Shown: positions 25,609-35,877, counted from the stretch's first letter. The stretch: 37,412 nucleotides of DNA from CALRQJ02 sp943370285 (GCA_943370285.1 CALRQJ020000020.1:1-37412), one strand, 5' to 3'. Numbers and translations: made by a program. Notes: generated by a model from the sequence alone, not told the origin.

Positions 25609-26631
25609 ATGAAATTTGAATCGGTTACTATAAAAGACATTGCTAAGGCTTTGGGTGTTTCTACTTCAACTGTATCGAGGGCTTTAAGGGATAGTTATGA
25701 AATCAGTCCTGAAACCAAGCAAATGGTTTTAGAATGTGCCGAAAAACTCAACTACCGTCCTAACCCAATTGCCTTGAGTTTAAAAGAACGAAAAACAAGA
25801 TCAATCGGTGTAATCGTTTGTGAAATTGCCAATAGTTTTTTTAGTCAAGTTATTAATGGTATCGAGTCTGTTGCATACGACAGAGGTTATAATGTCATCA
25901 TTTCACAAACCAATGAATCTTACGATAGGGAAGTCATGGATTTGCAAAATCTTTCCTCGAGGGCTATTGATGGTTTATTGATTTCTGTTTCTACCGAAAC
26001 CTCAGACTTCTCACATATCAAGGAATTGCATGACCGTGGTTTACCAATAGTATTTTTTGATCGCATTACTTCAGATATTAAAACCCATTCTGTAGTTGTA
26101 GATAATTTTAAAGGGGCATATGAAGCAACCGAATACCTCATTCAACATGGTTATAAAAAAATAGCAGCAATTGGTAACTCAGAATTTCTTTCCATTACTT
26201 CAGAACGAATGGCAGGTTACAGAGAAGCTTTATCAGCCAATGGCTTAAAAGTAGATGACAAGTATATCAAATACTGTTTTTATGGTGGTATGATATTTTC
26301 GGAGGTAGAAGATATCATCAATCAGTTATTGGTGATGAAAGAAAAACCAGATGCGATTATTACACTCAGCGATAAATTAACGATGGGCTGTTTAACGACC
26401 TTTAAGAGAAGAGGCTTGAAAGTGCCTCAAGACTTGGGTTTGATTGGCTTTTCAAATTCTGATGTGGCTGAGTTAACCAATCCAGCACTTACCGTGGTAA
26501 GACAACCGGCTTATGAAATGGGGAAAGCTGCTACCGAATTAATGTTACAATTGATAGAAAGTAAAAGACCCGTTACTCAATTTGAACAACGAATACTGAC
26601 TCCGGAATTTATTATCAGAGATTCTACTTAA
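25609..26631 (+). CDS. LacI-family transcriptional regulator, likely controller of the pectin locus
   Basis: 340 residues from the ATG at 25609, which puts the DNA-binding helix-turn-helix at the extreme N-terminus as in all LacI proteins (VTIKDIAKALGVSTSTVSRA, residues 6-25). A hinge region follows (YRPNPIALSLKERKTRSIGV). The periplasmic-binding-protein-like ligand domain covers residues ~60-335, with PIVFFDRITSD and the family's DLGLIGFSNSDVAELTNPAL near the C-terminus. A GTG at 25561 in frame would add 16 residues with no LacI character. It is divergent from susC and next to seven operators of the LacI/PurR form, so it is the natural candidate to bind them. The inducer is unknown; a galacturonate-pathway intermediate is plausible. 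Confidence 0.94.
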   Translation: MKFESVTIKDIAKALGVSTSTVSRALRDSYEISPETKQMVLECAEKLNYRPNPIALSLKERKTRSIGVIVCEIANSFFSQVINGIESVAYDRGYNVIISQTNESYDREVMDLQNLSSRAIDGLLISVSTETSDFSHIKELHDRGLPIVFFDRITSDIKTHSVVVDNFKGAYEATEYLIQHGYKKIAAIGNSEFLSITSERMAGYREALSANGLKVDDKYIKYCFYGGMIFSEVEDIINQLLVMKEKPDAIITLSDKLTMGCLTTFKRRGLKVPQDLGLIGFSNSDVAELTNPALTVVRQPAYEMGKAATELMLQLIESKRPVTQFEQRILTPEFIIRDST

Positions 26632-26733
26632 TATAATAAATGGGCTAATAATTATTTGATACTACAATACGGCATCATCAAAAGGCATAATGGCGTAACC
26701 CACATTAAATAGTACACTTCATTCAATCGATAT

Positions 26734-26749
26734 ATGCAATCGTTTGCAT
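26734..26749 (+). promoter_or_regulatory. LacI-type operator (site F) upstream of the PL9 gene
   Basis: ATGCAATCGTTTGCAT is the most symmetric site in the window: TATGCAA and TTGCATA form perfect 7-bp arms around TCGT. Its centre is about 69 bp before the ATG at 26810, and it is the only site serving a plus-strand gene. The rest of the 178-bp gap between the LacI and PL9 genes shows no clear terminator. Confidence 0.7.
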
Positions 26750-26809
26750 AATCTCTTTAGCCAAAAGCCATACAATCGGGTAATTTAGGGCATTGTTTGA
26801 AACTACTAT

Positions 26810-28597
26810 ATGAAAAAAATTTACGCTTTATTTATCTGCACCGCTTCTTTATTTCAAGCTTTTGCCGCCGAATATTTTGTATCGCCACTTGGCCTTGATA
26901 CTAACCCTGGAACGATTACCCTTCCTTTTAAAACCATCACAAAAGCGGTTTCTTCTGCATCTGCCGGAGATATTATTTATTTACGTGGCGGTACCCATAG
27001 TTATGCTACTCGAATAAATATTTCGAAAAGTGGTACTAGTGCAAGTCGATTAAAATTATATGCTTACCCCGGAGATCCTAGACCCGTGATTGATTTTTCG
27101 GCTATGGCTGTTAATTCTAGTAATAGAGGTTTAGATATCGGTGGCAGTTATTGGCACTTTAAAGGATTTGATGTTTATAAAGCTGGTGATAATGGTATGC
27201 ATATGGATGGCTCTAATAATATTATTGAGTTTTGTGCATTCTACGAAAATGCAGATTCTGGATTACAGTTAGATAATGGCGCTGCCAATAATTTTATTCT
27301 TAACTGCGATTCTTATTTTAACAAAGACGCAGCAGATGGCAACGCCGATGGTTTTGCAGCGAAGTTGAATGTTGGTACTGGTAATAAATTTAAAGGATGC
27401 AGGGCATGGCAAAATTCTGATGATGGTTGGGATGGCTTGTTGAGTACCGGCTTCACCGGAAACCCATATACCACTTATGATAGTTGCTGGTGTTTTATGA
27501 ATGGTTATTTAAAATCCGGCGTTGCAAGTGTTGGTAATGGTAATGGTTTTAAAGTAGGTGGCAATAATACACTTCACGATGTTTTACTGACCAATTGTAT
27601 TGCTGCTTATAATAGAGTTAAGGGGTTTGATCAAAACAACAATAACGGTTCTATGACCCTTTACAACTGTACGGGTTATGCTAATAAGCCCAATTTTGGC
27701 ATGAATAATAATGACCCCGATCCAGGAAAAGTGATGATTGTGAAAAACAGTGTGTCGTTTGGTGGTTTAAGTAGTGATGCATTTCGTTCCGTTTGCGTAA
27801 GAACCAATAATAGCTGGCAACTTACAAGCCCTTCTGTTACCAGTGCCGATTTTATTACTTTAGACTCTACTGGTTTGCGTAATCCTCGTAATGTCGATGG
27901 TAGCTTACCTATACTTACCTTTAACTTTATGCGACCATCTGCTAGTAGCAGATTAATCAATGCAGGAACAGATGTTGGTTTGCCATTTAATGGATCGGCA
28001 CCTGATGTTGGTGCTTATGAAACTGCAGCACCCTTACCCATTTCATTAAGTAAGTTTATCGTTATACAACAGCAACATCATGTTGTCTTGCAATGGACTA
28101 CAGCAACAGAACAAAACAACAAAGGCTGGTTGATTGAAAGAAGTGTACCGGGCAGTAACAACTGGACAAAACTTGGTTTTGTTGCCGGGGCAGTAACAAG
28201 TAATAGTCTGCAACAATATCAGTTTGTTGATAAAGAAGTATTCAATACCTGTACTGCTTTTTTGTATCGATTAGTTCAACAAGACATTGATGGCAAAACA
28301 ACTTATAGCAAACAAGTATTGGTTAATTGTAGTAAAGCCAACTTTATGGCTGTTACTGCCTTTCCTAATCCGGTTACAGACATAACAACACTTAAAATGC
28401 ATTTACCTTCAGATACTGAGATTGCTTTACAACTATTTGATGCTACCGGACATTTTGTAGCCAATATTTTCGGAGGTTTCAAAGCTGCAGGTTCATATAG
28501 TATACCCGTTACAATGGGATACTTATCAAGCGGCTTTTATACAGTTGTTTTGAGAACAGCAACAGATAAGATTACTACTACCATAATAAAAAAATAG
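26810..28597 (+). CDS. PL9-type pectate lyase with T9SS type A sorting domain
   Basis: 595 residues with a signal peptide (MKKIYALFICTASLFQAFAA). Residues ~21-405 form a right-handed beta-helix with PL9 signatures. NADGFAAKL (D180) and NSDDGWDGL (D204, D205, D208) match the calcium ligands D209, D233, D234 and D237 of Dickeya Pel9A with identical spacing (24, 1 and 3 residues). K248 in GFKVGG is the likely counterpart of its catalytic lysine. A linker domain (LPISLSKFIVIQQQHHVVLQ onward) and a T9SS signal (VTAFPNPVTDITTL, ending TTTIIKK) follow. It is a secreted endo- or exo-acting polygalacturonate lyase producing unsaturated oligomers. It has its own operator (26734) and terminator (28622). 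Confidence 0.92.
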   Translation: MKKIYALFICTASLFQAFAAEYFVSPLGLDTNPGTITLPFKTITKAVSSASAGDIIYLRGGTHSYATRINISKSGTSASRLKLYAYPGDPRPVIDFSAMAVNSSNRGLDIGGSYWHFKGFDVYKAGDNGMHMDGSNNIIEFCAFYENADSGLQLDNGAANNFILNCDSYFNKDAADGNADGFAAKLNVGTGNKFKGCRAWQNSDDGWDGLLSTGFTGNPYTTYDSCWCFMNGYLKSGVASVGNGNGFKVGGNNTLHDVLLTNCIAAYNRVKGFDQNNNNGSMTLYNCTGYANKPNFGMNNNDPDPGKVMIVKNSVSFGGLSSDAFRSVCVRTNNSWQLTSPSVTSADFITLDSTGLRNPRNVDGSLPILTFNFMRPSASSRLINAGTDVGLPFNGSAPDVGAYETAAPLPISLSKFIVIQQQHHVVLQWTTATEQNNKGWLIERSVPGSNNWTKLGFVAGAVTSNSLQQYQFVDKEVFNTCTAFLYRLVQQDIDGKTTYSKQVLVNCSKANFMAVTAFPNPVTDITTLKMHLPSDTEIALQLFDATGHFVANIFGGFKAAGSYSIPVTMGYLSSGFYTVVLRTATDKITTTIIKK

Positions 28598-28621
28598 GTT
28601 AGAACTGTTCAGTAATTAACA

Positions 28622-28657
28622 AAACCACTTCTGCATATTCGAGGTGGTTTTTTTATT
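28622..28657 (+). terminator. Rho-independent terminator after the PL9 gene
   Basis: AAACCACTTC pairs with GAGGTGGTTT around a nine-base loop (one G-T pair) and is followed directly by a T-rich run. It starts 24 bases after the stop codon. Confidence 0.82.
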
Positions 28658-29009
28658 TTAATGACTAGCATTTTTACACATAACTTCAAATACATTTTCA
28701 ATATTAGTACATCCTAATAATTGTGTATGTATGGCTTTCGCTTTCAGAAAATAAAAATGCTATCAATACCTCCATCCTTATTTAAAATGTATTTTTTGGA
28801 ATTATTAACCGCCTCACTTTCATAATAATTCAATCTTCTATACTAATTGTTCAAACTCGTTTATTGAACATATTAGTTTAAATAAGGTGGTTGAAAACCA
28901 TTACAAATCTTCATATAGTTTACTAATAATGTACTTTAAATAGTAAAATAATTTAGAATCAAGCACTTAAAATGCTCCTGAATTTGAGAATGATGTTTTG
29001 ACTAAACAA
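28658..29009. other. AT-rich convergent intergenic region without a recognised gene
   Basis: About 350 bp between the two facing terminators. It is strongly AT-rich. No reading frame with a plausible start and composition, no operator-like site and no structured RNA were recognised. A GACTAAAC at the right end (about 28999) is complementary to GTTTAGTC inside the next terminator, so an alternative hairpin is possible. Confidence 0.6.
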
Positions 29010-29040
29010 CAAAAGAGCCGACGGTTTAGTCAGCTCTTTG
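29010..29040 (-). terminator. Rho-independent terminator after the giant PKD gene
   Basis: On the minus strand AAGAGCTGAC pairs with GTCGGCTCTT around a six-base loop, with one G-T pair, followed by a short T-rich tail. It starts about 21 bases after the stop codon at 29061. Confidence 0.8.
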
Positions 29041-29060
29041 TATAATATAACTGGTGATTA

Positions 29061-32000
29061 TTATTTGAGTATTGTTACACTGCCTGCAATTGGTGTACTA
29101 ATGACACCTAAATGAATGATATAATAGTAAGTGCCTACCGGCAATGGCGACCCCTTATAAGTGCCATCCCACGGAGTACTATAGCCCCCTTGTGAAGTAA
29201 ATACAGGCTGTCCGCTTCGATTATATACATCTACCCTTGCCTGACTATAGGTATTGAGATATGCAATATTCCACCTGTCATTAATACCATCTCCATTAGG
29301 ACTAAATGCATTTGGAATAACAGGCTGTTTAAATAGTCTTACTTTAATAGTATCTGTGCCACTACAACCAGCACCGTTTGTTACTTGTAAGAGGTAATCA
29401 ATATCATCGATTGGATTGGCAGTTGGATTACGAACAGTTGTACTATTGAGGTATAAGGACGGTGTCCACAAATAAGAAGCATTATTACTAGCCCCTGTAA
29501 TATTGGGCATTAAAGTAATTGAATTACCCTGTAAAACATACACTTCGTTACCGCCATCAACAATTGGATAATCATCTACAATTACCGGAGTAGTTGCTGT
29601 ATCACTTATACATCCTTTCGTATTAAATACATACAAGCTAACAGTGTAACTGCCACTATTGGCATAAGTATATGCAGGATTTTGTTGTAAGCTAGACCCA
29701 TTATCACCAAATCTCCAATGCCATTCGTTTACAGGCCAGCCCATTCCGTTACTAGCATCTACAAAATTCATATTATCTCCTAAACAAATCTGTTTTGTAA
29801 TAGGATTAACTGTAAATGCTGCTTTAGGTTGAGGAAAAATATTACTGAATATTTTACTGGTTGAATCAACACAACCTGCACCACTAATTACCTTTAGTTT
29901 AACAGTATATGAACCTGCAGCAGTATAAGTATGTGTAGGATTTTTAACAGCTGATGTACCGCCATCACCAAAAGTCCACACATAATTGAAACTAGCAGCT
30001 GTACCATCACTAATGGTAGATGCATCGCTGAACAAACCACTACCGTTTGGCAAACAAATAGAAAGCGGCATGTTGAAATCAACAACAGGCTTAGGATGGA
30101 TAGTAATTGTTTTTGAGCCTGTTCCTGCAACATTATTACAGCCATTTGATGTTACAATTTGTAAGGTAACCGTATAATTTCCAGTTGTTGGATAGGTATA
30201 AGTAAAAGGTGTATTGTTATTTCGGATAATAATAGGAGAACCATCACCCATCGTCCATCTCCATTCTGTAATTGTTCCTGCACCTGCAGTAGAACTATCC
30301 GTAAACACCACAGTATTGCCAACACATGATGGTGAGCTGATACCAAACTTGGCTTGAGCTGCAGGCCATACGGTAATATTACCATTGCTAGAATCTCGGC
30401 AACCAGCTGTATTTATATATACATATTTGATAGGATGCGTTCCTGCACCTGCGGTTATAGGATTAAAAGCGGCCGGAGGAGTAATACCAATGCCTGAATA
30501 GACGAAATTGCCCGCCATACCACTCGTTTCACTACCAGCAGTTAAATTTCTAATTGGTGCATTTATGCAAATTCCCGGTTCTGTTCCAAAGGTGGTTAGC
30601 GGAGATGCATTCACAATAATCGTCTTCACGGTATCATGTACACATGTGCTACCAGAGAATGAACGGAAACGAACAATATACGATTTTGTAAGTGGCGTTT
30701 GAAATGTCGGATATTTATGGCTATATACTCTGCCAATCATCGGATTGTTATCAGTTACCACCACACTAGGATTAGCGATATCATCCCAAATAATTTCAAC
30801 CTTTGAAATAGCACCAATAGCAATGGTACTTGTATTTGAAATTTTTACACTATCGTTTGCACATAATACACTACCCAATACCGAGAAATTAGCAACCGGT
30901 CTTGTTCCAGTAATAACAAATGGTTGAATAGTGGTATCCACACAACCTTGTGCTGATGTTACGATAAGCGATACAGGATAAGACCCCGCAGCCGTATAAC
31001 TATGCTGACCATTTTGGGCAGTAGATACATTGGCTCCGCCGGATGAAGGATTGCCAAAATTCCATTGGAATGTAAATGGCAGTTGGGTACCATCATTGGG
31101 TGTAATAAAACTGGTATCTATAAAAGTAATACTGCCACTTGATAGACAAGAGCTAGGCAATATAAATCCTGCAACAGGCAAAGGATTAACCTTAATACTC
31201 CAAGCTGCAGAGGTATCACTTACACAACCTTTGTTTGACTGAACAGCCAATGTAACTTGGTATGTACCAATAGCAGTATACACATGATTGGGATTTTGAA
31301 CCGTATCAGTTGTATTATCACCAAATTTCCAAAACCACTTGGTAATTGTTTGTCCTGTTCCACTGCTATTATCGTTAAAACGAGCAGTATCTCCCAAACA
31401 TAATTTTGGAAGAGCAGTGAATGTAGCAACCGGTTTCGTAAATACTTCTGTTAGTGGAGTAGTTTTTGTTCCTACACATCCATATTTAGAAGTAGCTGTT
31501 AACAAGACATTATACCCGCCTGTTGGTGGTGTTGTATTTGGGAATATATGTGTGGGACTAAAGGTTGTAACCGTTGGGCTACCGTCGCCAAAATTCCAAA
31601 CATAAGTAATGGTATTAATAGTTGTATCACTGATAGTAGTTGTATTAATAAAGCTTGTACTACCGGGCAAACAAACACCAGCCGGCGGTGTGAAGTTAGC
31701 TGTAGGGTTTGGTCTTACTGTAACTTGTTTTGAAAAAGTAGCTGTACATCCGCCAGAAGTTTCTACTACTAATGTAACCATATAAACACCTGCATTGGCA
31801 AAAGTATGATTTTGAAAAACCGAAGTATTGGCAACTACTACAGGTGTTGCATCACCAAAATTCCATGTCCATTTAACGATGCTACCTCCTAAGCCTGCAT
31901 TAGAAGATGAATCTGTAAAGGTTGCAATAGCACCGGCACAAATGGTATCTCTTACGCCATACTTAGCCGTTAACACCGCTGTCATATCTAATACTTTTGT

Positions 32001-35000
32001 AGTATCTGCATAACAGCCAATACTATTGATGGCTCTTAATTTGATATTATAAACACCGTTACTGGCATATACTTTAGTTGGATTTTGATTGATGGTATCG
32101 GTGGTGTTATCTCCAAAGTCCCAACGCCATTTTACAATATTAAATCCATTGCCACCTGATTGGTCAAATAGTTTAACAGTATCGCTAACACAAGGATCAT
32201 ATTGAATATTGAAATCAGCATAACCCGGATCTGAAATATTAATATTAAAGCTAAAAGGTGTTTGACTACCACACTGAGAAGCAAAAGTACCTGCCACTAT
32301 ACCCGTGATATTATAACTACCAGCCGAACTAAAAGTATATGTAGTAGGATTTTTATATACATAATACGTAACTCCATCTGTAATAAAAGTACTATCTGAT
32401 GTTGGGTTATTGATGGTTACATCTGCCTGAGGCGATATTCCGGGTACTAAACTCATATTCCATTTAATACTAGTAACCGTTGCAGGTGCATAAGGCAATA
32501 CTGCTTTAAGTGTAATTGGATTATTAGTACAAGAATTATTTGCCGTATTATTTATTAGATAAGGATTATCAATAAACAATGGCTTAGTTAAATCTTTGAT
32601 ATTTGTACCGGCGTTGTAACCATAACTTTCGCCACTTCCCATACCATATGCAATAGCTACAAATACTGAATCAGAATACAAACGATGTGCAGCATTTGGC
32701 GCTACTCTAAACTTAGCATAATAGTAATTCGTATCACTAGGATGTTTCTGAAAAGCATTTTGAATAGAAATCGTTCCGCCGGGATCGTAACATGTAGTTG
32801 CATTAGCACCAACTTGACTACGGCCGGTATCGCAACTATTTAAGCCATTTAATCTGAAACTAGCGATGCCACCTTTACGAATGATGACATTGATGTAGTG
32901 ACCATTTGCGGTTGGGCTAGATTTTTTTATGCCAGCAGAATATACAGTTACATTATTAATAGCTTGTTGCACCGGACTTAAAATAATCATCTCTGGGTCG
33001 CCATCACCAGCAAAACCTTTTGAAGTATTACACTGACCAGCAACAATAAATTGTGTAACATTAATGGGTTTATCGCTTTCTATTAAATTAGGCCGAGGGC
33101 CTTCAATTTGATAATACTGGTTATTGATTAAACCGGTAAGCGGTGTTGTACGAGCCGGATTATTAACCCATACTTGCGTAGTAGGATCACTAACATGAAT
33201 TCGGAAAACATTAAACTCCATTGTTTTGGTAGGAACGGTGATATATTTTGTACCCCATGCCACACTTGGAAACATTTGCTGAATCATGTGATCTGAACCA
33301 GAAGTGGCAGAACAGGTATTTGCATTAACCAAACATCTGCCATTACCGCCAAAAACAGCTATTTTTTTATCACAATCGGTTCTCACTTTACTACCGGTCA
33401 AATCCAAACCATTTGCAGCATTTCCAGATCCTTGAATAAAACCCATTGCGTTAAAAACTTGACCTTTATTAAGATAGATTGGACCATGCTCTACATTCTT
33501 TGCATACTTAACATTACCTGCAGCATGGCCATCCGAAAAGATGGTAGCCGCAGAAGAATCCAAAATGTCCTGACTTGGTGTGAACCAGAAGGGTGTATTG
33601 TCTTCATTTGCTACTACAAAAAAGAAAGAATTAGGATTGGAGTTATTAGAAAACCCTCCAATGGGTTGTACAGAATTAGTTTGCCCCCCAAAAGCTTGAA
33701 CAGTGTACGCATTATTCCAAGTATTAGTTGGGAAAAGCATAGCGCCTGCGGCTGAATTATTTTGTGCATAAGTATGCATCCAAACTGAAACGGGAACTCC
33801 ATTTGTACTGTAGATGTGAATACCTCTTTTGCTTACACCTGTATAATAAAGTCTAGTATCAGGTAAACCGCTTGGGTTCATTTCATCTCCAGGGTCACCT
33901 GTAGGAAAACCGGTAACTTCAACCACAGTGCCTGGAGCAACAGTAATATTTTGTCTAGGAAAAGTAGCAGCACCTGGTATGCCAGGTAATTCAACATTTA
34001 CTACTGCAGCAGGACTACCAACCGGCACAGAAATATATAACGATAATTTTGTTTCATTGGCATCGCCTGCATTTCTATCCATTCGTTCTTGATATCCAAA
34101 TCCTGTCCAGAAATCAGTGCCTACATTTGTACTAACGTTCGGGTCTGGAATGATAGCACCACTCACATTTACTGTATCTGTTGCTGCAGCAGCAGTTCCT
34201 CCACCACTATGCGTTATCGCACCATCCATAGAACCGTAGGTAGCCGTTGACATCTTCACGTAAATCGTAGTATTTACAAAACTGCCGCCATTATAAACTA
34301 TGTTTAATGGATTAGAAAAAGTACCATTGATACTTGTTGCCATTGTATAACCTGCCGGAGCATTAATTAAAATACTACCTGTTGCAGGATTCAAATGATA
34401 GCCGCTGAGTTTATAATTTAAAATAGATGCTGCTGAATTGTATGCGATGTTTCCAAAACTTAATGTTAATGGATTTGCAATCAATATTGGAGCCGGCGCC
34501 GCAGTTGTAAATTGTATTTCATTACCATAACCAGTACCCACATTATTAATAGCATAAGCCCTTACATAATAAGTAGTTGCCGGTTGCAGTACTCTCAATA
34601 TATTGGTAAAGTTATTGCCATTAGCCCCGTTACTTATTTTAGCCGATGCGGTTGTTGGGTTAGGCGTTGTAGCCCAACAAATGCCTTTATCTGTTATAGC
34701 TAAACCACCGCTATCAATTGCTGTCCCACCACTCGTAGCTTTGAATGGCAAAATATTGTAAGGTGTTATGGTATTTAATGTTGGCGCTGTTGCAGCATTC
34801 GTAGTAAACTGAAGGGTTTGCCCGTAGTACACATTCTTTGCCAAATCAATTACGTAAGCCCTTGTGTAATAAGTTTGACCCGGGGTAAGACCGCTAGCAA
34901 TATTATTAAAAGCAGCAGTAGCCGATGGCACATTTCTAGTTCTTGTAACTAAATTAGTATCTAGTGGTGTATTGTTAGTACTCCAAATAATTCCGCTTGC

Positions 35001-35681
35001 CAACAATGGCATGGTACCCGGTGTAACAGTACCATTTACAACTGCATTGTTTTGAGCAGGCGTTACAGTATTGGTTGTAATTGTTGGCGGTGTGCCGGTG
35101 GGTACAACATCAATATCCAAAGATGTAATATTCATGTTACCGGAAAAAGTAAACCGCATAAATGTTCCTGCTGGGATAACTGTATTAGGTGTACAAGTGA
35201 TAGTACCACAAGTTCCGCTGCCTATTGTTCCTGTGTTTGTTGCTGCAACTATATTATAGGTTCCTGTAATAGTAGTTGCAGTTGCAATATTTGTAAGCGT
35301 TCTATTACTACCCGTTCCAGTTCCTTTGATAACAATGGAATTAACATTATCTGTTGCTTGAAAAATGAATAAACTACTCCCTGTAGGTGCAGAAATATTA
35401 TAGCCAAAGCAGGATGTTCCGCCAAAAGTTATTGTACCACCACCTGTAGCTCTGAAATAGGTACCAACATTGGGTTTTTCATAGCCTTTTGAAACAGCAT
35501 TATAAGTAGTAGGTGCTGCAAAATCATACACTTTTATTAGTTGTGCATTAGTATGAAGACCAAATAAAATAGATAAACTAAAAAAAAGCAGGTATTGAAA
35601 GGGCTGCTTTAAGGATGCATTTGAACGCAAACAAGACGACGTAAACAAATGAATTCTAGCCGATGGAGTTATCTTTTTCAT
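29061..35681 (-). CDS. Giant PKD-repeat, IgGFc-binding-like surface protein with T9SS type B (CHU_C) C-terminus
   Basis: 2206 residues from the ATG at 35681; an ATG 15 codons upstream (35726) is possible. The signal region is long, with a hydrophobic core (YLLFFSLSILFGLHTNAQ). Approximate order: an N-terminal beta domain, two fibronectin-like modules (~200-400, each ending LQFTT or IQFTT), a beta-sandwich, and an IgGFc-binding-like region from ~515 (VSTNVGTDFWTGFGYQER). A run of PKD domains from ~1115 to ~2030 has at least eight W-F/M-G-D or related motifs (WRWDFGDNTTD, WTWNFGD, YVWNFGDGSP, WFWKFGDNTTD). The last ~90 residues are the gliding-motility-associated sorting domain (IPNAFSPNGDGINDRWNI). 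It is likely a secreted adhesin or scaffold. It is monocistronic and has a LacI-type operator 188 bp upstream. Confidence 0.92.
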   Translation of the reverse strand: MKKITPSARIHLFTSSCLRSNASLKQPFQYLLFFSLSILFGLHTNAQLIKVYDFAAPTTYNAVSKGYEKPNVGTYFRATGGGTITFGGTSCFGYNISAPTGSSLFIFQATDNVNSIVIKGTGTGSNRTLTNIATATTITGTYNIVAATNTGTIGSGTCGTITCTPNTVIPAGTFMRFTFSGNMNITSLDIDVVPTGTPPTITTNTVTPAQNNAVVNGTVTPGTMPLLASGIIWSTNNTPLDTNLVTRTRNVPSATAAFNNIASGLTPGQTYYTRAYVIDLAKNVYYGQTLQFTTNAATAPTLNTITPYNILPFKATSGGTAIDSGGLAITDKGICWATTPNPTTASAKISNGANGNNFTNILRVLQPATTYYVRAYAINNVGTGYGNEIQFTTAAPAPILIANPLTLSFGNIAYNSAASILNYKLSGYHLNPATGSILINAPAGYTMATSINGTFSNPLNIVYNGGSFVNTTIYVKMSTATYGSMDGAITHSGGGTAAAATDTVNVSGAIIPDPNVSTNVGTDFWTGFGYQERMDRNAGDANETKLSLYISVPVGSPAAVVNVELPGIPGAATFPRQNITVAPGTVVEVTGFPTGDPGDEMNPSGLPDTRLYYTGVSKRGIHIYSTNGVPVSVWMHTYAQNNSAAGAMLFPTNTWNNAYTVQAFGGQTNSVQPIGGFSNNSNPNSFFFVVANEDNTPFWFTPSQDILDSSAATIFSDGHAAGNVKYAKNVEHGPIYLNKGQVFNAMGFIQGSGNAANGLDLTGSKVRTDCDKKIAVFGGNGRCLVNANTCSATSGSDHMIQQMFPSVAWGTKYITVPTKTMEFNVFRIHVSDPTTQVWVNNPARTTPLTGLINNQYYQIEGPRPNLIESDKPINVTQFIVAGQCNTSKGFAGDGDPEMIILSPVQQAINNVTVYSAGIKKSSPTANGHYINVIIRKGGIASFRLNGLNSCDTGRSQVGANATTCYDPGGTISIQNAFQKHPSDTNYYYAKFRVAPNAAHRLYSDSVFVAIAYGMGSGESYGYNAGTNIKDLTKPLFIDNPYLINNTANNSCTNNPITLKAVLPYAPATVTSIKWNMSLVPGISPQADVTINNPTSDSTFITDGVTYYVYKNPTTYTFSSAGSYNITGIVAGTFASQCGSQTPFSFNINISDPGYADFNIQYDPCVSDTVKLFDQSGGNGFNIVKWRWDFGDNTTDTINQNPTKVYASNGVYNIKLRAINSIGCYADTTKVLDMTAVLTAKYGVRDTICAGAIATFTDSSSNAGLGGSIVKWTWNFGDATPVVVANTSVFQNHTFANAGVYMVTLVVETSGGCTATFSKQVTVRPNPTANFTPPAGVCLPGSTSFINTTTISDTTINTITYVWNFGDGSPTVTTFSPTHIFPNTTPPTGGYNVLLTATSKYGCVGTKTTPLTEVFTKPVATFTALPKLCLGDTARFNDNSSGTGQTITKWFWKFGDNTTDTVQNPNHVYTAIGTYQVTLAVQSNKGCVSDTSAAWSIKVNPLPVAGFILPSSCLSSGSITFIDTSFITPNDGTQLPFTFQWNFGNPSSGGANVSTAQNGQHSYTAAGSYPVSLIVTSAQGCVDTTIQPFVITGTRPVANFSVLGSVLCANDSVKISNTSTIAIGAISKVEIIWDDIANPSVVVTDNNPMIGRVYSHKYPTFQTPLTKSYIVRFRSFSGSTCVHDTVKTIIVNASPLTTFGTEPGICINAPIRNLTAGSETSGMAGNFVYSGIGITPPAAFNPITAGAGTHPIKYVYINTAGCRDSSNGNITVWPAAQAKFGISSPSCVGNTVVFTDSSTAGAGTITEWRWTMGDGSPIIIRNNNTPFTYTYPTTGNYTVTLQIVTSNGCNNVAGTGSKTITIHPKPVVDFNMPLSICLPNGSGLFSDASTISDGTAASFNYVWTFGDGGTSAVKNPTHTYTAAGSYTVKLKVISGAGCVDSTSKIFSNIFPQPKAAFTVNPITKQICLGDNMNFVDASNGMGWPVNEWHWRFGDNGSSLQQNPAYTYANSGSYTVSLYVFNTKGCISDTATTPVIVDDYPIVDGGNEVYVLQGNSITLMPNITGASNNASYLWTPSLYLNSTTVRNPTANPIDDIDYLLQVTNGAGCSGTDTIKVRLFKQPVIPNAFSPNGDGINDRWNIAYLNTYSQARVDVYNRSGQPVFTSQGGYSTPWDGTYKGSPLPVGTYYYIIHLGVISTPIAGSVTILK

Positions 35682-35861
35682 GTTGCAAGTGCATTGGTAA
35701 TGCGAAATCGTTTTTTTATTCTTCACTAACTGATAATTATCTTTTTACGAGATACTGGCACTCAGGCTTTTGCAGCCTGAAATGCCCGTAAATACTGAAT
35801 AAAAAACAGTTTGGAACAATAACAAGATTACCAATTATTGAACGACCAATAAAGTAATTTT

Positions 35862-35877
35862 ACGCAAACGTTACCGG
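35862..35877 (+). promoter_or_regulatory. LacI-type operator (site G) upstream of the giant PKD gene
   Basis: ACGCAAACGTTACCGG is identical to the susC operator over its first 15 bases. It is about 188 bp from the ATG at 35681, farther than the 64-109 bp seen at the other sites, which implies a longer leader. No convincing -7 element was found at the spacing suggested by sites C and E. Confidence 0.68.

Noticed and set aside
29061..35681. Many open frames on both strands inside the giant PKD gene
   Set aside because: They are short, lack domain character, and lie across a continuous frame with clear PKD repeats and a sorting domain; they reflect the T- and N-rich repeat composition.
35702..35717. 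GCGAAATCGTTTTTTT near the giant gene's start as an operator
   Set aside because: The left half matches six of eight positions but the right half is a plain T run.
35763..35779. CAGGCT/AGCCTG hairpin as a terminator
   Set aside because: The stem is only six bp, has no T run, and lies between an operator and a start codon rather than after a gene.
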